DNA of 64,000 bases. Origin: Fidelibacterota bacterium (GTDB taxonomy: Bacteria; Fidelibacterota; Marinisomatia; Marinisomatales; SCKK01). Every line of letters starts with the position of its first letter. Positions within the stretch are counted from its first letter, which is position 1. Positions 27,490 through 35,538 of this stretch are shown here, piece by piece. Location of the stretch: the NCBI GenBank assembly GCA_022562455.1, contig JADFPG010000001.1, positions 1 to 64,000 on the forward strand, written 5' to 3'. The position numbers and the translations under genes were made by a program. The notes below the pieces were generated by a model that was not told the origin of the DNA, made no database searches, and saw only the letters and a list, made by a program, of their open reading frames with translations.

Positions 27490-27645
27490 TTACTTATCCC
27501 AATTATTGTTAGTAGATTTTTTTAAATATGTCAACTTATCCAATATCGATTTTTCCTTTTTGAACATTACGATTACCCAGCCACTTATGGAAAACATAAT
27601 GATTATTAATACACTTATGAAATATCCAAAATATTTATATTCCAT
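27490..27645 (-). CDS. CcmD-like small membrane protein
   Basis: A 51-residue ORF starting inside the end of ccmC (11-bp overlap) and ending 3 bp before the GAPDH-like gene. It has one membrane span (about residues 7-28) followed by a basic, charged tail: FKKEKSILDKL. That size, topology and position just after ccmC match CcmD, which helps release haem-loaded CcmE from CcmABC. Sequence conservation in CcmD is low, so the call rests on context. Confidence 0.6.
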   Translation of the reverse strand: MEYKYFGYFISVLIIIMFSISGWVIVMFKKEKSILDKLTYLKKSTNNNWDK

Positions 27646-28354
27646 GTTCTAACTCCGTCAGTTTTGTATCCAGTTCAAGCACATGCATACGGTAGCGTAT
27701 CATATAGCTTAGTAGTATTGTGAAAGTAAGTAGCATAAACAGGAACGTTCCTAATACATCCGTTGGTTGTCCTCCCATGTCCGATTGTGGATGAACTTGA
27801 TCCCTTTCAGCCCACAAATTGATTGAAAAATATATAAACGGAACGTCGATAAAAGCAATTATCCCAATAATGGCAGAAAGTCTGGCAATTTGTTTTCTAT
27901 CTCCTCCGTATTGCCGTAGCATAAAATATCCGATATAAATTAAGAAAAGGATTAGTGTGGTTGTCAATCGTGGCTCCCAACTCCAAGGCGTCCCCCATAT
28001 TGGTGTTGCCCAGATGGGACCCGTGATAAGCACCAACACACAGAATAAAGTCCCTACTTCAGCCGATGCTAATCCAAACCTATCCCATTTTTCAGCTCGA
28101 GTTCGTAAATATTGAATACCTGCAATCAGCACAAGAAAATAAGCCAAAAACATACTCCATGCAGAAGGAACATGAAAATAAAAAATCTTCTGTGCCATTT
28201 GTTGTTCGGCATCGACTCTTGTAACTACCAAAACAAGATAAAGCCCAAAAGCAAACATGACAATAATTAAGCCAAATAGCAATTTATTGACAGGTATACT
28301 TATCTGAAGATTAAATATATTTAATTTTATACTTTTTGAATGAAATTTCCCCAT
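27635..28354 (-). CDS. ccmC: Haem exporter / cytochrome c biogenesis protein CcmC
   Basis: 239 residues, six membrane spans. The tryptophan-rich haem-handling loop is WGTPWSWEPRLT (about 117-128), flanked by FYFHVPSAW with its conserved His and by WAERDQVHPQ with the second His. CcmC loads haem onto CcmE in the periplasm. Start follows ccmB directly. Confidence 0.93.
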   Translation of the reverse strand: MGKFHSKSIKLNIFNLQISIPVNKLLFGLIIVMFAFGLYLVLVVTRVDAEQQMAQKIFYFHVPSAWSMFLAYFLVLIAGIQYLRTRAEKWDRFGLASAEVGTLFCVLVLITGPIWATPIWGTPWSWEPRLTTTLILFLIYIGYFMLRQYGGDRKQIARLSAIIGIIAFIDVPFIYFSINLWAERDQVHPQSDMGGQPTDVLGTFLFMLLTFTILLSYMIRYRMHVLELDTKLTELEHGI

Positions 28355-29017
28355 TTACTCCTCACTTACGTAATCAAAGATTAAATACCCTGTCACCCCA
28401 AATACAAGAACAAAAGTGACCATAATTTGAAACCAAATTTTCCATTCCTCAAACAATAATCCATTAAACAATCCATGGGTGCATTTTACAACGCTTATTA
28501 AAAGAGGTGTTACTAATGGAAATAACAGAATGGGTAAAATCACTTCACTCATCCGAACTCGCATAGCGATACCCGATACAAGACTTCCTAATGCAGTAAT
28601 ACCCAAGTCAGCTATTAAAAACACTAAAATCCAGAGTAACCACTCCTTTGGAATTGACACATTTAAAAAGAGGAAAAAAATTGGAAGAACGATTATTTGG
28701 GACATCAATAGGAACAAAAAACTGCTTATCCATTTACTGAGGAAAATATCCGAACGACTCACCGGGGCGGATAAGAGTAACCCAAACGCATCAAATTCCT
28801 TTTCAATGGAAAATGATCGATGTAAACCAAGAACAGAAATAAAAAGGAACATCATCCAAAGGAGTCCAGGAGAAAACTTTAAAAATTCCTCAGACGAAGC
28901 ATTGAAACCTAAGGCATAAAGCACGATGACTGAAATTCCAAATGCAGCCATGGAAACCACGATCTCTTTACTTCGAAATTCAAGGAGTAGGTCCTTTTTG
29001 ATTAGTACTCTAAGCAT
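28355..29017 (-). CDS. ccmB: Haem exporter protein CcmB
   Basis: 220 residues with six hydrophobic segments. It has the CcmB pattern: KKDLLLEFRSKE at the N-terminus, EKEFDAFGLLLSAPVSRSDIFLSKW (central loop), and SEVILPILLFPLVTPLL. It is the membrane subunit of the CcmABC ABC transporter. It abuts ccmC but is separated from ccmA by 417 bp of repeat and pseudogene debris. Confidence 0.92.
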   Translation of the reverse strand: MLRVLIKKDLLLEFRSKEIVVSMAAFGISVIVLYALGFNASSEEFLKFSPGLLWMMFLFISVLGLHRSFSIEKEFDAFGLLLSAPVSRSDIFLSKWISSFLFLLMSQIIVLPIFFLFLNVSIPKEWLLWILVFLIADLGITALGSLVSGIAMRVRMSEVILPILLFPLVTPLLISVVKCTHGLFNGLLFEEWKIWFQIMVTFVLVFGVTGYLIFDYVSEE

Positions 29018-29434
29018 AAAATCCCAAGGAAAAAATTGTGTTGTTCACTCATTCCTTATATTTTTTTTCTCGTTGGTAACTATTCAGCCTATTTGCCGGA
29101 AAAAGGCAAAGGCATAGGCTAAGGCTCCTCCACATGGAGTCCCCTTGGGACAACGAATGAATAAGAGCATTAAGCTCCTCCCTGCCTGCGGCAGGCAGGA
29201 ATGATATTTCTTGTCCAAAGGATCCTGCGGACAAGCCAGGGCCTAAAGTCCTATGAACTTTTAAAAATATATTAACTAATATTTTTGCAATTTCGTTTTC
29301 TGTCATAAATATTCTCTTTGCGTTCTTGGCGTCCCTGCCTGCCGGCAGGCAGGTTTGCGAGAGACATTTTTTAATCAATTTACTCCAAAGGAGATCCTCT
29401 GGATCGAAGCTATGTTCTTACTCTCGTTGTTGAA
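29018..29434. repeat. Repeat and debris block splitting the ccm operon
   Basis: Between ccmB and ccmA lie CCTGCCTGCGGCAGGCAGG (29181-29199), CCTGCCTGCCGGCAGGCAGG (29334-29353), an inverted pair TTGTCC..GGACAA around GGATCCTGC (29210-29235), CTCCACATGGAG and TCCAAAGGAGATCC-type fragments, and the GxxExxY remnant at 29232-29306. In related operons ccmA and ccmB are adjacent. Confidence 0.7.
29232..29306 (-). pseudogene. GxxExxY protein remnant
   Basis: MTENEIAKILVNIFLKVHRT followed by LGPGL is the N-terminus of the GxxExxY family (usual length about 125). After GPGL the expected LESVYE is replaced by codons of the GGATCCTGCGGACA and GCAGGCAGG repeats, and the frame runs on to 29049 as unrelated sequence. 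The namesake motif and the rest of the domain are gone. Confidence 0.7.
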
Positions 29435-30064
29435 TTAAATGATACCATTTTCCAAATGCAGTATTTGATGACAATATTTCTCTAACCACAATTTCTGGTG
29501 TGAAACCATGAGTAAAGTTTTTTCTTCCTGTTGCCATTTTTCGATAAATTGCTGAAGCAAAACCACTCCGGATTCATCTAATCCAGCCATGGGTTCATCA
29601 AGAAGTAGTAACTCCCAAGGAGTTACCAATGCCTTTGCCAACACCAATCGCTGAAGCATTCCTCTTGAGTAATTGCGAATAAGTTTCCATTTGTGTTGTT
29701 TTAGTCCTACTGTTGAGAGCGCAGTATCAATATCCATAACTGAATCGGAAGCGCCAAATAATGACATAACAAATTTCAAGTTCTCTTCCCCACTTAACCC
29801 AGGGTACATGTTAGGAGAATGTCCCAAATAAAGCAGTTTTCGTCTGAGTTCATGGTTATTTTTTTTCAAAAGAGGTTTGTCATCAAGCAAAATATCTCCC
29901 CCATCAGAGGAAACAATACAGGCTATAATCCGGAGAAGGGTTGTTTTACCCGCACCGTTTTTACCGCTTATTCCAGTAGTTCCCCCTTTTTCTATCGAAA
30001 AAGTGATATCTTTTAAAATAGGCTGATTTTGAAAGGACTTAGATAAGTGAGAGATTTTCAGCAT
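29435..30064 (-). CDS. ccmA: Haem exporter ATP-binding protein CcmA
   Basis: 209 residues from ATG 30064; the open frame runs 23 codons further into the preceding gene without support. Walker A is GKNGAGKT, the signature is YSRGMLQRLVLAKAL, and Walker B is LLLLDEPMAGLD. The short single-domain form with FQNQPILKDITF is CcmA-like. It energises CcmABC for release of haem-bound CcmE. Confidence 0.9.
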   Translation of the reverse strand: MLKISHLSKSFQNQPILKDITFSIEKGGTTGISGKNGAGKTTLLRIIACIVSSDGGDILLDDKPLLKKNNHELRRKLLYLGHSPNMYPGLSGEENLKFVMSLFGASDSVMDIDTALSTVGLKQHKWKLIRNYSRGMLQRLVLAKALVTPWELLLLDEPMAGLDESGVVLLQQFIEKWQQEEKTLLMVSHQKLWLEKYCHQILHLENGII

Positions 30065-30119
30065 TGATACAGATAACAAAACAGAATAGCGGAATTTTAA
30101 AGGAGAAGAATTATCTACC

Positions 30120-30398
30120 TTATTTCTTCTCAATAGTTTTAATCACAGACGAAGCTTCTTCCTTCAAAGAATTACGTGTTCTAATATAATCCTCCTCTGA
30201 AAGATTCCCCATCTCATATTCCATCTCTGCTTCTTTAATTTGTTTATATATTACCTTTTTTCTTAACTTTAAAGTTTCTAATGTAATATCTTCGTCGTCT
30301 GGTCTATCAACTTTTTTCAGGAGCAAAGGCTGGATAATAAATCCTACCATTATTACAAAAGTTATCAACAGCATAAACTCGGCATACATTTTACACAC
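30120..30398 (-). CDS. Small CcmI-like cytochrome c biogenesis protein
   Basis: 92 residues: a membrane span (about 8-28), then a charged helix with LRKKVIYKQIKEAEMEYEMG and LSEEDYIRTRNSLKEEA. This matches the N-terminal part of CcmI (one TM plus the LxxxxxxL...DFxxGxLSxEDYxxL block) without the TPR domain that binds apocytochrome. It overlaps the ccmF stop by 8 bp. Confidence 0.7.
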   Translation of the reverse strand: MCKMYAEFMLLITFVIMVGFIIQPLLLKKVDRPDDEDITLETLKLRKKVIYKQIKEAEMEYEMGNLSEEDYIRTRNSLKEEASSVIKTIEKK

Positions 30399-32355
30399 TC
30401 AATTTAGAGGGCCATAAAGCAATCACTGTACCTATAAGTAGTAAGTATCCCCCAATCCAAACCATCATAATGAGACGATTAACCATGATTTTAAGGGAAA
30501 TGACATCCGTTTCTGTGTCGATACTGCCAAATATGGAATATATGTCCTCCTTAAATGAAGAATAAATATCCACTTCACTGTGAGGTTGCCGTCTATTGGG
30601 ATCAGGATTATTATGGAAGTAGATCCGTTTTTCAGGGTAAAGGTCTGTAAAATGCTCACCATTTTTTTCTATTTTCAGAGAAGCAATCCATGCATAATGA
30701 TTCGGTCGTTCTTCTTCCTCCACATTGGTCAGTGTTATAGAATATCCGGCAAGTTCCACCTGATCCCCAACTTTCAATGCCCACTCATTATCTTCATCAA
30801 AAGCTTTTCCCACAAAACCAATAAACATCAATACAATTCCTAAATGGACAATATAACCGCCATAACGGCTTCTGTTCTTGGAGATTATTCGTATGAATGC
30901 AGCAAAAGGATTTTCATCAAACTTTTTCACTCGGACTCGAATCCCTCGATAAAATTCCATGACTAGCGTTCCGGTAACAAACCCCGATATTCCGATAGTC
31001 ATAAGTGGATATAATGAGCGAATCCCAAAAAGGAAAGATATTAAAAAAGTAATAAGACCAACAACAACAGGTATGGAAAAATTCCGAACTAAGCTCTTTC
31101 TCGAAGTGTGTCTCCAAGCAAGAAGCGGACCTATTCCAGTCAGGAGTAGCAGAATAATACCCATCGGGACTGCAATTTGATTAAAGAATGGTGCACCGAC
31201 CGTTACTTTTGTACCGCGAACTGCTTCTGATATCACTGGGAAAAGTGTACCCCAAAATACGGCGAAACAGAGACTCACAAAGATCACGTTATTAAAAAGA
31301 AAACCACTCTCTCTGGAAATAAATGATTCCATTTTTTTCTCCGAGCGGAGATCTTTCAGACGTAATATTATTAAAAAGACCGAAACAGCAATGATTAACA
31401 ATAAAAACCATAAAAACATGGGTCCAAGGGAAGATTCTGTAAAGGAGTGTACCGATGACACGATACCACTGCGAGTCAAAAAAGTGCCAAATATCACCAA
31501 AACGAATGTGGTGATGATGAGTACCATGTTCCAAACACGGAGCATATTTTTCTTTTCTTGAATAATGATACTGTGGACAAAAGCAGTCCCTGTAAGCCAG
31601 GGCATAAGCGAGGCATTTTCAACAGGATCCCAAGCCCAATATCCCCCCCAACCAAGTTCCAAATATGCCCACCAGCCACCTAAAATGATTCCACACCCCA
31701 ACGCCAGCCAGGCAAAGAGAGTCCAGCGTCGGATACTCCGCACCCACATGGCATCTAACCTATTGGAAAAAAGCGCTGCTAAGGCAAATGCGAAAGGAAC
31801 AGAAAATCCCACATAACCTAAGTACAATATCGGTGGGTGAATTGCCATCGTGGGATTTTGCAATAATGGATTTAACCCCATTCCGTCAATAACTGGAACA
31901 ACTGCATCGATAGGATTGAAGGGATTTGCAACAAAATTTACCATCAGGAGAAAAAACAATTGAATGGTTGCCATTACCGAAATCACATAAGGCATTAATT
32001 GATGATACCGAAATCTATTTTGAAGGACCACGATTGTGGCATAAACGGATAATATAAACAGCCAGAATAATAGTGACCCGGATTGACCTGCCCAAAGGGC
32101 GGTTAACTTATAAACGAATGGAGTTTCCAGACTGGTATACTTCGCTACGTAGTCAATGCTAAAATTACTCTTTAACAAGTTGGATACAAGAACAATCGTA
32201 GCCAAAAATACCAAAAACGAAATCCCCAATGCAGTTCGCTGGCCAGTCAAAAATAGACGGTAATCTCCCTTACGTAAATAGACAACCATAAGACCGATTG
32301 TTAAAACAGCTAAGCCTAAAGCTATATTAAGTAATGTTGCCCCGTAAACTACCAT
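30391..32355 (-). CDS. ccmF: Cytochrome c haem lyase subunit CcmF
   Basis: 654 residues with about 15 membrane spans. The haem-handling WWD loop is WGGYWAWDPVENASLMPWL (about 227-245), next to GGWWAYLELGW; conserved NPFNP and GTFLTRSG blocks are present. It joins haem from CcmE to CxxCH apocytochromes. CcmH, its usual partner, is not found in the cluster. Confidence 0.95.
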   Translation of the reverse strand: MVVYGATLLNIALGLAVLTIGLMVVYLRKGDYRLFLTGQRTALGISFLVFLATIVLVSNLLKSNFSIDYVAKYTSLETPFVYKLTALWAGQSGSLLFWLFILSVYATIVVLQNRFRYHQLMPYVISVMATIQLFFLLMVNFVANPFNPIDAVVPVIDGMGLNPLLQNPTMAIHPPILYLGYVGFSVPFAFALAALFSNRLDAMWVRSIRRWTLFAWLALGCGIILGGWWAYLELGWGGYWAWDPVENASLMPWLTGTAFVHSIIIQEKKNMLRVWNMVLIITTFVLVIFGTFLTRSGIVSSVHSFTESSLGPMFLWFLLLIIAVSVFLIILRLKDLRSEKKMESFISRESGFLFNNVIFVSLCFAVFWGTLFPVISEAVRGTKVTVGAPFFNQIAVPMGIILLLLTGIGPLLAWRHTSRKSLVRNFSIPVVVGLITFLISFLFGIRSLYPLMTIGISGFVTGTLVMEFYRGIRVRVKKFDENPFAAFIRIISKNRSRYGGYIVHLGIVLMFIGFVGKAFDEDNEWALKVGDQVELAGYSITLTNVEEEERPNHYAWIASLKIEKNGEHFTDLYPEKRIYFHNNPDPNRRQPHSEVDIYSSFKEDIYSIFGSIDTETDVISLKIMVNRLIMMVWIGGYLLLIGTVIALWPSKLSV

Positions 32356-32585
32356 ACTTATATTTTACTGGCTCGCCTGCCCGTCCTCCCTGCCTGCTAC
32401 AGGCAAGCGTCGGACGGGCAGGCAGGGAATTTCTCCATAGGTCCCGAAGTTTCGTGGTAGGATAATCCCGAAACTTCGGGATTGTCCTCGTTATTACCCT
32501 GAAATTTCATAACAATATCGATAACCCAATAAGTAAACAAATAATCATCAATTGCGTGAAGAGAATCGCTTAATTTAGGATCTAA
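32356..32585. repeat. Nested palindromes between ccmE and ccmF
   Basis: CCCGTCC..CCTGCCTG..CAGGCAAG..GGACGGGCAGGCAGG (about 32379-32427) is a palindrome within a palindrome. A damaged TCCCGAAGTTTCGTGG (about 32442) and a perfect TCCCGAAACTTCGGGA (32466-32481) follow. Confidence 0.7.
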
Positions 32586-32999
32586 TTATAATTTAGTTTC
32601 GGTCATCTGGGTCTGCCGGATGTCACCTTCATAACGGGAAGCACATTTTGTCATGAGATTATCCGCCTGAAAAGTACCATTGACAAACTCCCCTTCCACA
32701 ATGACTTCCACGCCATCTTTGAACATATCGGGAGTAATCTTATGATAATTTACCGGAAGCGTCTCCTCTCCTTGTTCAATGATGAATTCCACAAGAAGAG
32801 GGTTTGTTTTATCTCGCACTATTGAACCCTCTTGCACATTCCCCCCAAGCCGAAATCTTTTCCCATCTAACTTCCCCTGATAATTTTCTAGTTCACCTAT
32901 AGTTGCATAGGGAAGCTCGTTCCTCTCAACCCCCATCGCAACCCAAAAAACCACCAGTAAAACCACAGCCACAATGACAACCGTAAATTTCTTATTCAC
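32586..32999 (-). CDS. ccmE: Cytochrome c maturation chaperone CcmE, CxxxY type
   Basis: 137 residues: N-terminal anchor (about 5-23), then an OB-fold beta barrel (FRLGGNVQEGSIVRD, VEFIIEQ, VIVEGEF). At the haem-binding site canonical CcmE has HxxxY; here LMTKCASRYEG places Cys at 119 and Tyr at 123. CxxxY CcmE is known from archaea and sulfate-reducing deltaproteobacteria as part of System I*, which lacks CcmH, and no ccmH is seen here. It lies 26 bp downstream of the mutase gene. Confidence 0.9.
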   Translation of the reverse strand: MNKKFTVVIVAVVLLVVFWVAMGVERNELPYATIGELENYQGKLDGKRFRLGGNVQEGSIVRDKTNPLLVEFIIEQGEETLPVNYHKITPDMFKDGVEVIVEGEFVNGTFQADNLMTKCASRYEGDIRQTQMTETKL

Positions 33000-33025
33000 T
33001 TAATTTATTCTCCAAAATAGGCTTG

Positions 33026-34702
33026 TTAAATTACAGGATTTTCTTGCCATTCACCAAAGACCTTTTTCATAACAACCACAATTTCTCCCAACGTGGCATT
33101 GGCTTTTGCAGCTTCTACAATTGGGGGTACCACATTCTCGTTATTACGGCAAGCCGCTTCAACTCTGTTCAATGTTTTTTCCACAGATTCAGAGTCCCTA
33201 ACTTTCCTTAATTCTGATAATTTTGTGACTTGTTCCTGTTCCGCTTCTTTACCTATTTCCAGGATTGGGATGTCTACCTCTTCATTATCTTTGATAAACT
33301 CATTTACACCTACCACGATTCGCTGCTTATTATTCACTTTTTTTTCGTATTCGAATGCAGCTCTTGCAATTTCCCTCTGGAAAAATCCCTTCTCTATGGC
33401 GGTAATCACTCCCCCCATTTTCTCGACCTTATCAAAATATGCTTCCGCTTCTTCTTCTATTTTATCTGTCAATGATTCTACATACCATGATCCTCCCAAC
33501 GGATCCACTACATTTGTAACACCGCTTTCAAATGCAATCAATTGCTGGGTTCTGAGCGCAATCTCCGCAGCTTTTTCAGAAGGTAATGCCAGAGTCTCAT
33601 CCATTGAATTTGTGTGCAATGATTGCGTACCTCCCAACACACCAGCCATTGCCTGAAAGGCTGTTCTTGCTATATTTATTTCCGGTTGTTGCGCGGTAAG
33701 AGAACACCCTGCAGTTTGGGTATGAAACCTCATTTTCCATGAACGCTCAGATTTTGCACCGTATTTTTCTCTCATATAACGTGCCCAAATACGTCGAGCC
33801 GCACGGAATTTTGCTATCTCCTCAAAGAAATCTAAATGAGAGTTAAAGAAAAAAGAAATTCTGGGTGCAAAATCATCTACATTGATCCCTCTATCAAGAG
33901 CATGTTCGATATAGGTAAAACCATCCAACAACGTAAAAGCTAATTCTTGCGCTGCTGTGGATCCCGCCTCTCTAATATGGTATCCACTTACTGAAATGGT
34001 ATTGAATTGCGGCATTTTCTCTGTGCAGAATTCGATGATATCGGTAATAATTCTCATATGCGGTTTGGGTGGAAAAATCCATTCTTTCTGTGCGATGAAT
34101 TCTTTCAATATATCATTTTGAAGGGTACCACGAAGTTTTTCTATAGGAATACCCCGATTTTCAGCCACTGCAATATAAAACGCAAACAGTATGACAGCGG
34201 GACCATTAATCGTCTGGGATACACTCACAGCCCCCAGATCAATTCCATCAAATAAAATATCCATATCCTGCAAAGTACAGACAGACACACCGCACTTTCC
34301 TGTTTCTCCTGCCGCTATGGAATCATCAGAGTCATAACCCATCAGGGTGGGCATATCGTAAGCAACAGAAAGACCCGTTTGACCTTCTTCTAACAAAAAT
34401 TGGAAACGCTCATTTGTCTCTTTCGGGGTTCCAAAACCGGAAAACTGACGCATGGTCCAAAGTTTTCCTCTATACATATTCGCATGAATCCCCCTTGTAT
34501 AGGGATATTGTCCGGGAAACCCCAAATCAGTCATGTACTTTTCATCTGGGGTATCAGGATAATAAAGAAGGTCTACACTTTCTCCGCTTATAGTTTCAAA
34601 ACTGTAATCTCGTTTAGAAGACAAATCGACTTCTTCAGTCCACTGCTTTTTCTGATCCTCAAAGAGGTTGAGTTGAGGGTCTTCAGATGATTTGTTTTTC
34701 AT
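33026..34702 (-). CDS. Methylmalonyl-CoA mutase, large (catalytic) subunit
   Basis: 558 residues, the acyl-CoA mutase TIM-barrel without the C-terminal B12-binding domain, as in the split archaeal/actinobacterial type. YTRGIHANMYRGKLWTMRQF and GFGTPKETNERF line the CoA channel; FHTQTAGCSLTAQQPEINI and GGTQSLHTNSMDETL are conserved. It interconverts succinyl-CoA and R-methylmalonyl-CoA in propionate metabolism. The B12-binding small subunit must be elsewhere. The start overlaps the 3' end of the cstA pseudogene by 20 bp. Confidence 0.88.
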   Translation of the reverse strand: MKNKSSEDPQLNLFEDQKKQWTEEVDLSSKRDYSFETISGESVDLLYYPDTPDEKYMTDLGFPGQYPYTRGIHANMYRGKLWTMRQFSGFGTPKETNERFQFLLEEGQTGLSVAYDMPTLMGYDSDDSIAAGETGKCGVSVCTLQDMDILFDGIDLGAVSVSQTINGPAVILFAFYIAVAENRGIPIEKLRGTLQNDILKEFIAQKEWIFPPKPHMRIITDIIEFCTEKMPQFNTISVSGYHIREAGSTAAQELAFTLLDGFTYIEHALDRGINVDDFAPRISFFFNSHLDFFEEIAKFRAARRIWARYMREKYGAKSERSWKMRFHTQTAGCSLTAQQPEINIARTAFQAMAGVLGGTQSLHTNSMDETLALPSEKAAEIALRTQQLIAFESGVTNVVDPLGGSWYVESLTDKIEEEAEAYFDKVEKMGGVITAIEKGFFQREIARAAFEYEKKVNNKQRIVVGVNEFIKDNEEVDIPILEIGKEAEQEQVTKLSELRKVRDSESVEKTLNRVEAACRNNENVVPPIVEAAKANATLGEIVVVMKKVFGEWQENPVI

Positions 34703-35312
34703 ATTTCCCAGGTATCAATGACGACCGTATTCTCTGAACAGCAAGTACCCCTTCGACGATCATCCACACTATTAAAATCATTAATATACAATTGATGACA
34801 AATAAAACATTATTGTTCCCGAGAAAATCACTCAATTTTATAATAAATGAAACAAGAGTTACCACCATAATAAATATCATGGGAAATGCCAATAATAACA
34901 CTGGTTTTTTCCTACGCCAGAAATACAACGTCAGTACAATAAGTGTCAATGCAGCTAACATTTGATTACTGGCACCAAATATGGGCTATAAAATCCAACC
35001 CACATGTTTTACCACTCCACTCGCTGGATCCAGAAATTTCCATAGTGGTAAAAAAATGCATACAACTCAGCCCCAGAATGCCGCAACACAAGGACCGATG
35101 ATAGGAGCTGCTCCAGCTATGGAAATATAATGGTGCCCGAAATGGATGTGTCTTTTGGTTGGTAAATAATCGATATCATCTCTTAACTCATAAGCAGGAG
35201 TAACAATATCATTTCCGAGGTTATATATTTTTTTTGCAATCATCTTTGAATAATAACAGTATCCAAGTAGAAAACAAATTAATCCGGTAACAGCTAACAG
35301 GGCAGAAATCAT
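34683..35312 (-). pseudogene. cstA: Carbon starvation protein A, internally deleted
   Basis: One frame holds both ends of a CstA peptide transporter. The N-terminal part runs from ATG 35312 and includes TPAYELRDDIDYLPTKRHIH, FGHHYISIAGAAPIIGP and AFWG. The C-terminal part has PIFGASNQMLAALTL then three spans. The ~250-350 central residues of normal CstA are missing. Two in-frame stops, TGA (35067-35069) after AFWG and TAG just before PIFGASNQ, both stand where the family has Trp. Clearly inactive; the frame is otherwise intact, so the decay looks recent. Confidence 0.85.
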
Positions 35313-35538
35313 GATGAAGGATACACAGGCGCTTAGTAGATAATTACTTGTCCTGTCCGTCGGCTGACGGATCCCTTTGAGATAGGGACTCCAACAAGTT
35401 TCTCCAGAGGAGTCCTTTGGACAAGTGTTCAAGTGTTCACGTTTTCATGCTTCACGTTTCAAGTTTCAAGTGACAAGTGACAAGTGACAAGTTTCCCCAA
35501 TACGCTCCTTCGTCGCTATGGGGTAGGCGTATCACGTT
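35313..35538. repeat. Repeats upstream of cstA remnant
   Basis: CCGTCGGCTGACGG (35357-35370), CTCCAGAGGAGTCCTTTGGA fragments (about 35390-35410), a degenerate AAGTG(T)TCAC/AAGTGACAAG tandem (35424-35492) and a copy of the 29-bp palindrome (35495-35523). The block continues into the dxs 3' end. Confidence 0.7.
35495..35523. repeat. 29-bp palindrome copy
   Basis: CCCCAATACGCTCC..CGCTATGGGG, with paired changes in both arms (CCCCA/TGGGG) that keep the stem intact compared with CCCCG/CGGGG elsewhere. Confidence 0.8.

Noticed and set aside
29049-29378. 109-residue minus-strand ORF between ccmB and ccmA
   Set aside because: Only residues 25-49 resemble a protein family (GxxExxY N-terminus); the rest is translated palindrome sequence, so it is listed as a remnant, not a gene.
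33093-33656. 187-codon plus-strand ORF, Ser/Thr-rich
   Set aside because: Antisense to the methylmalonyl-CoA mutase gene; no family resemblance.
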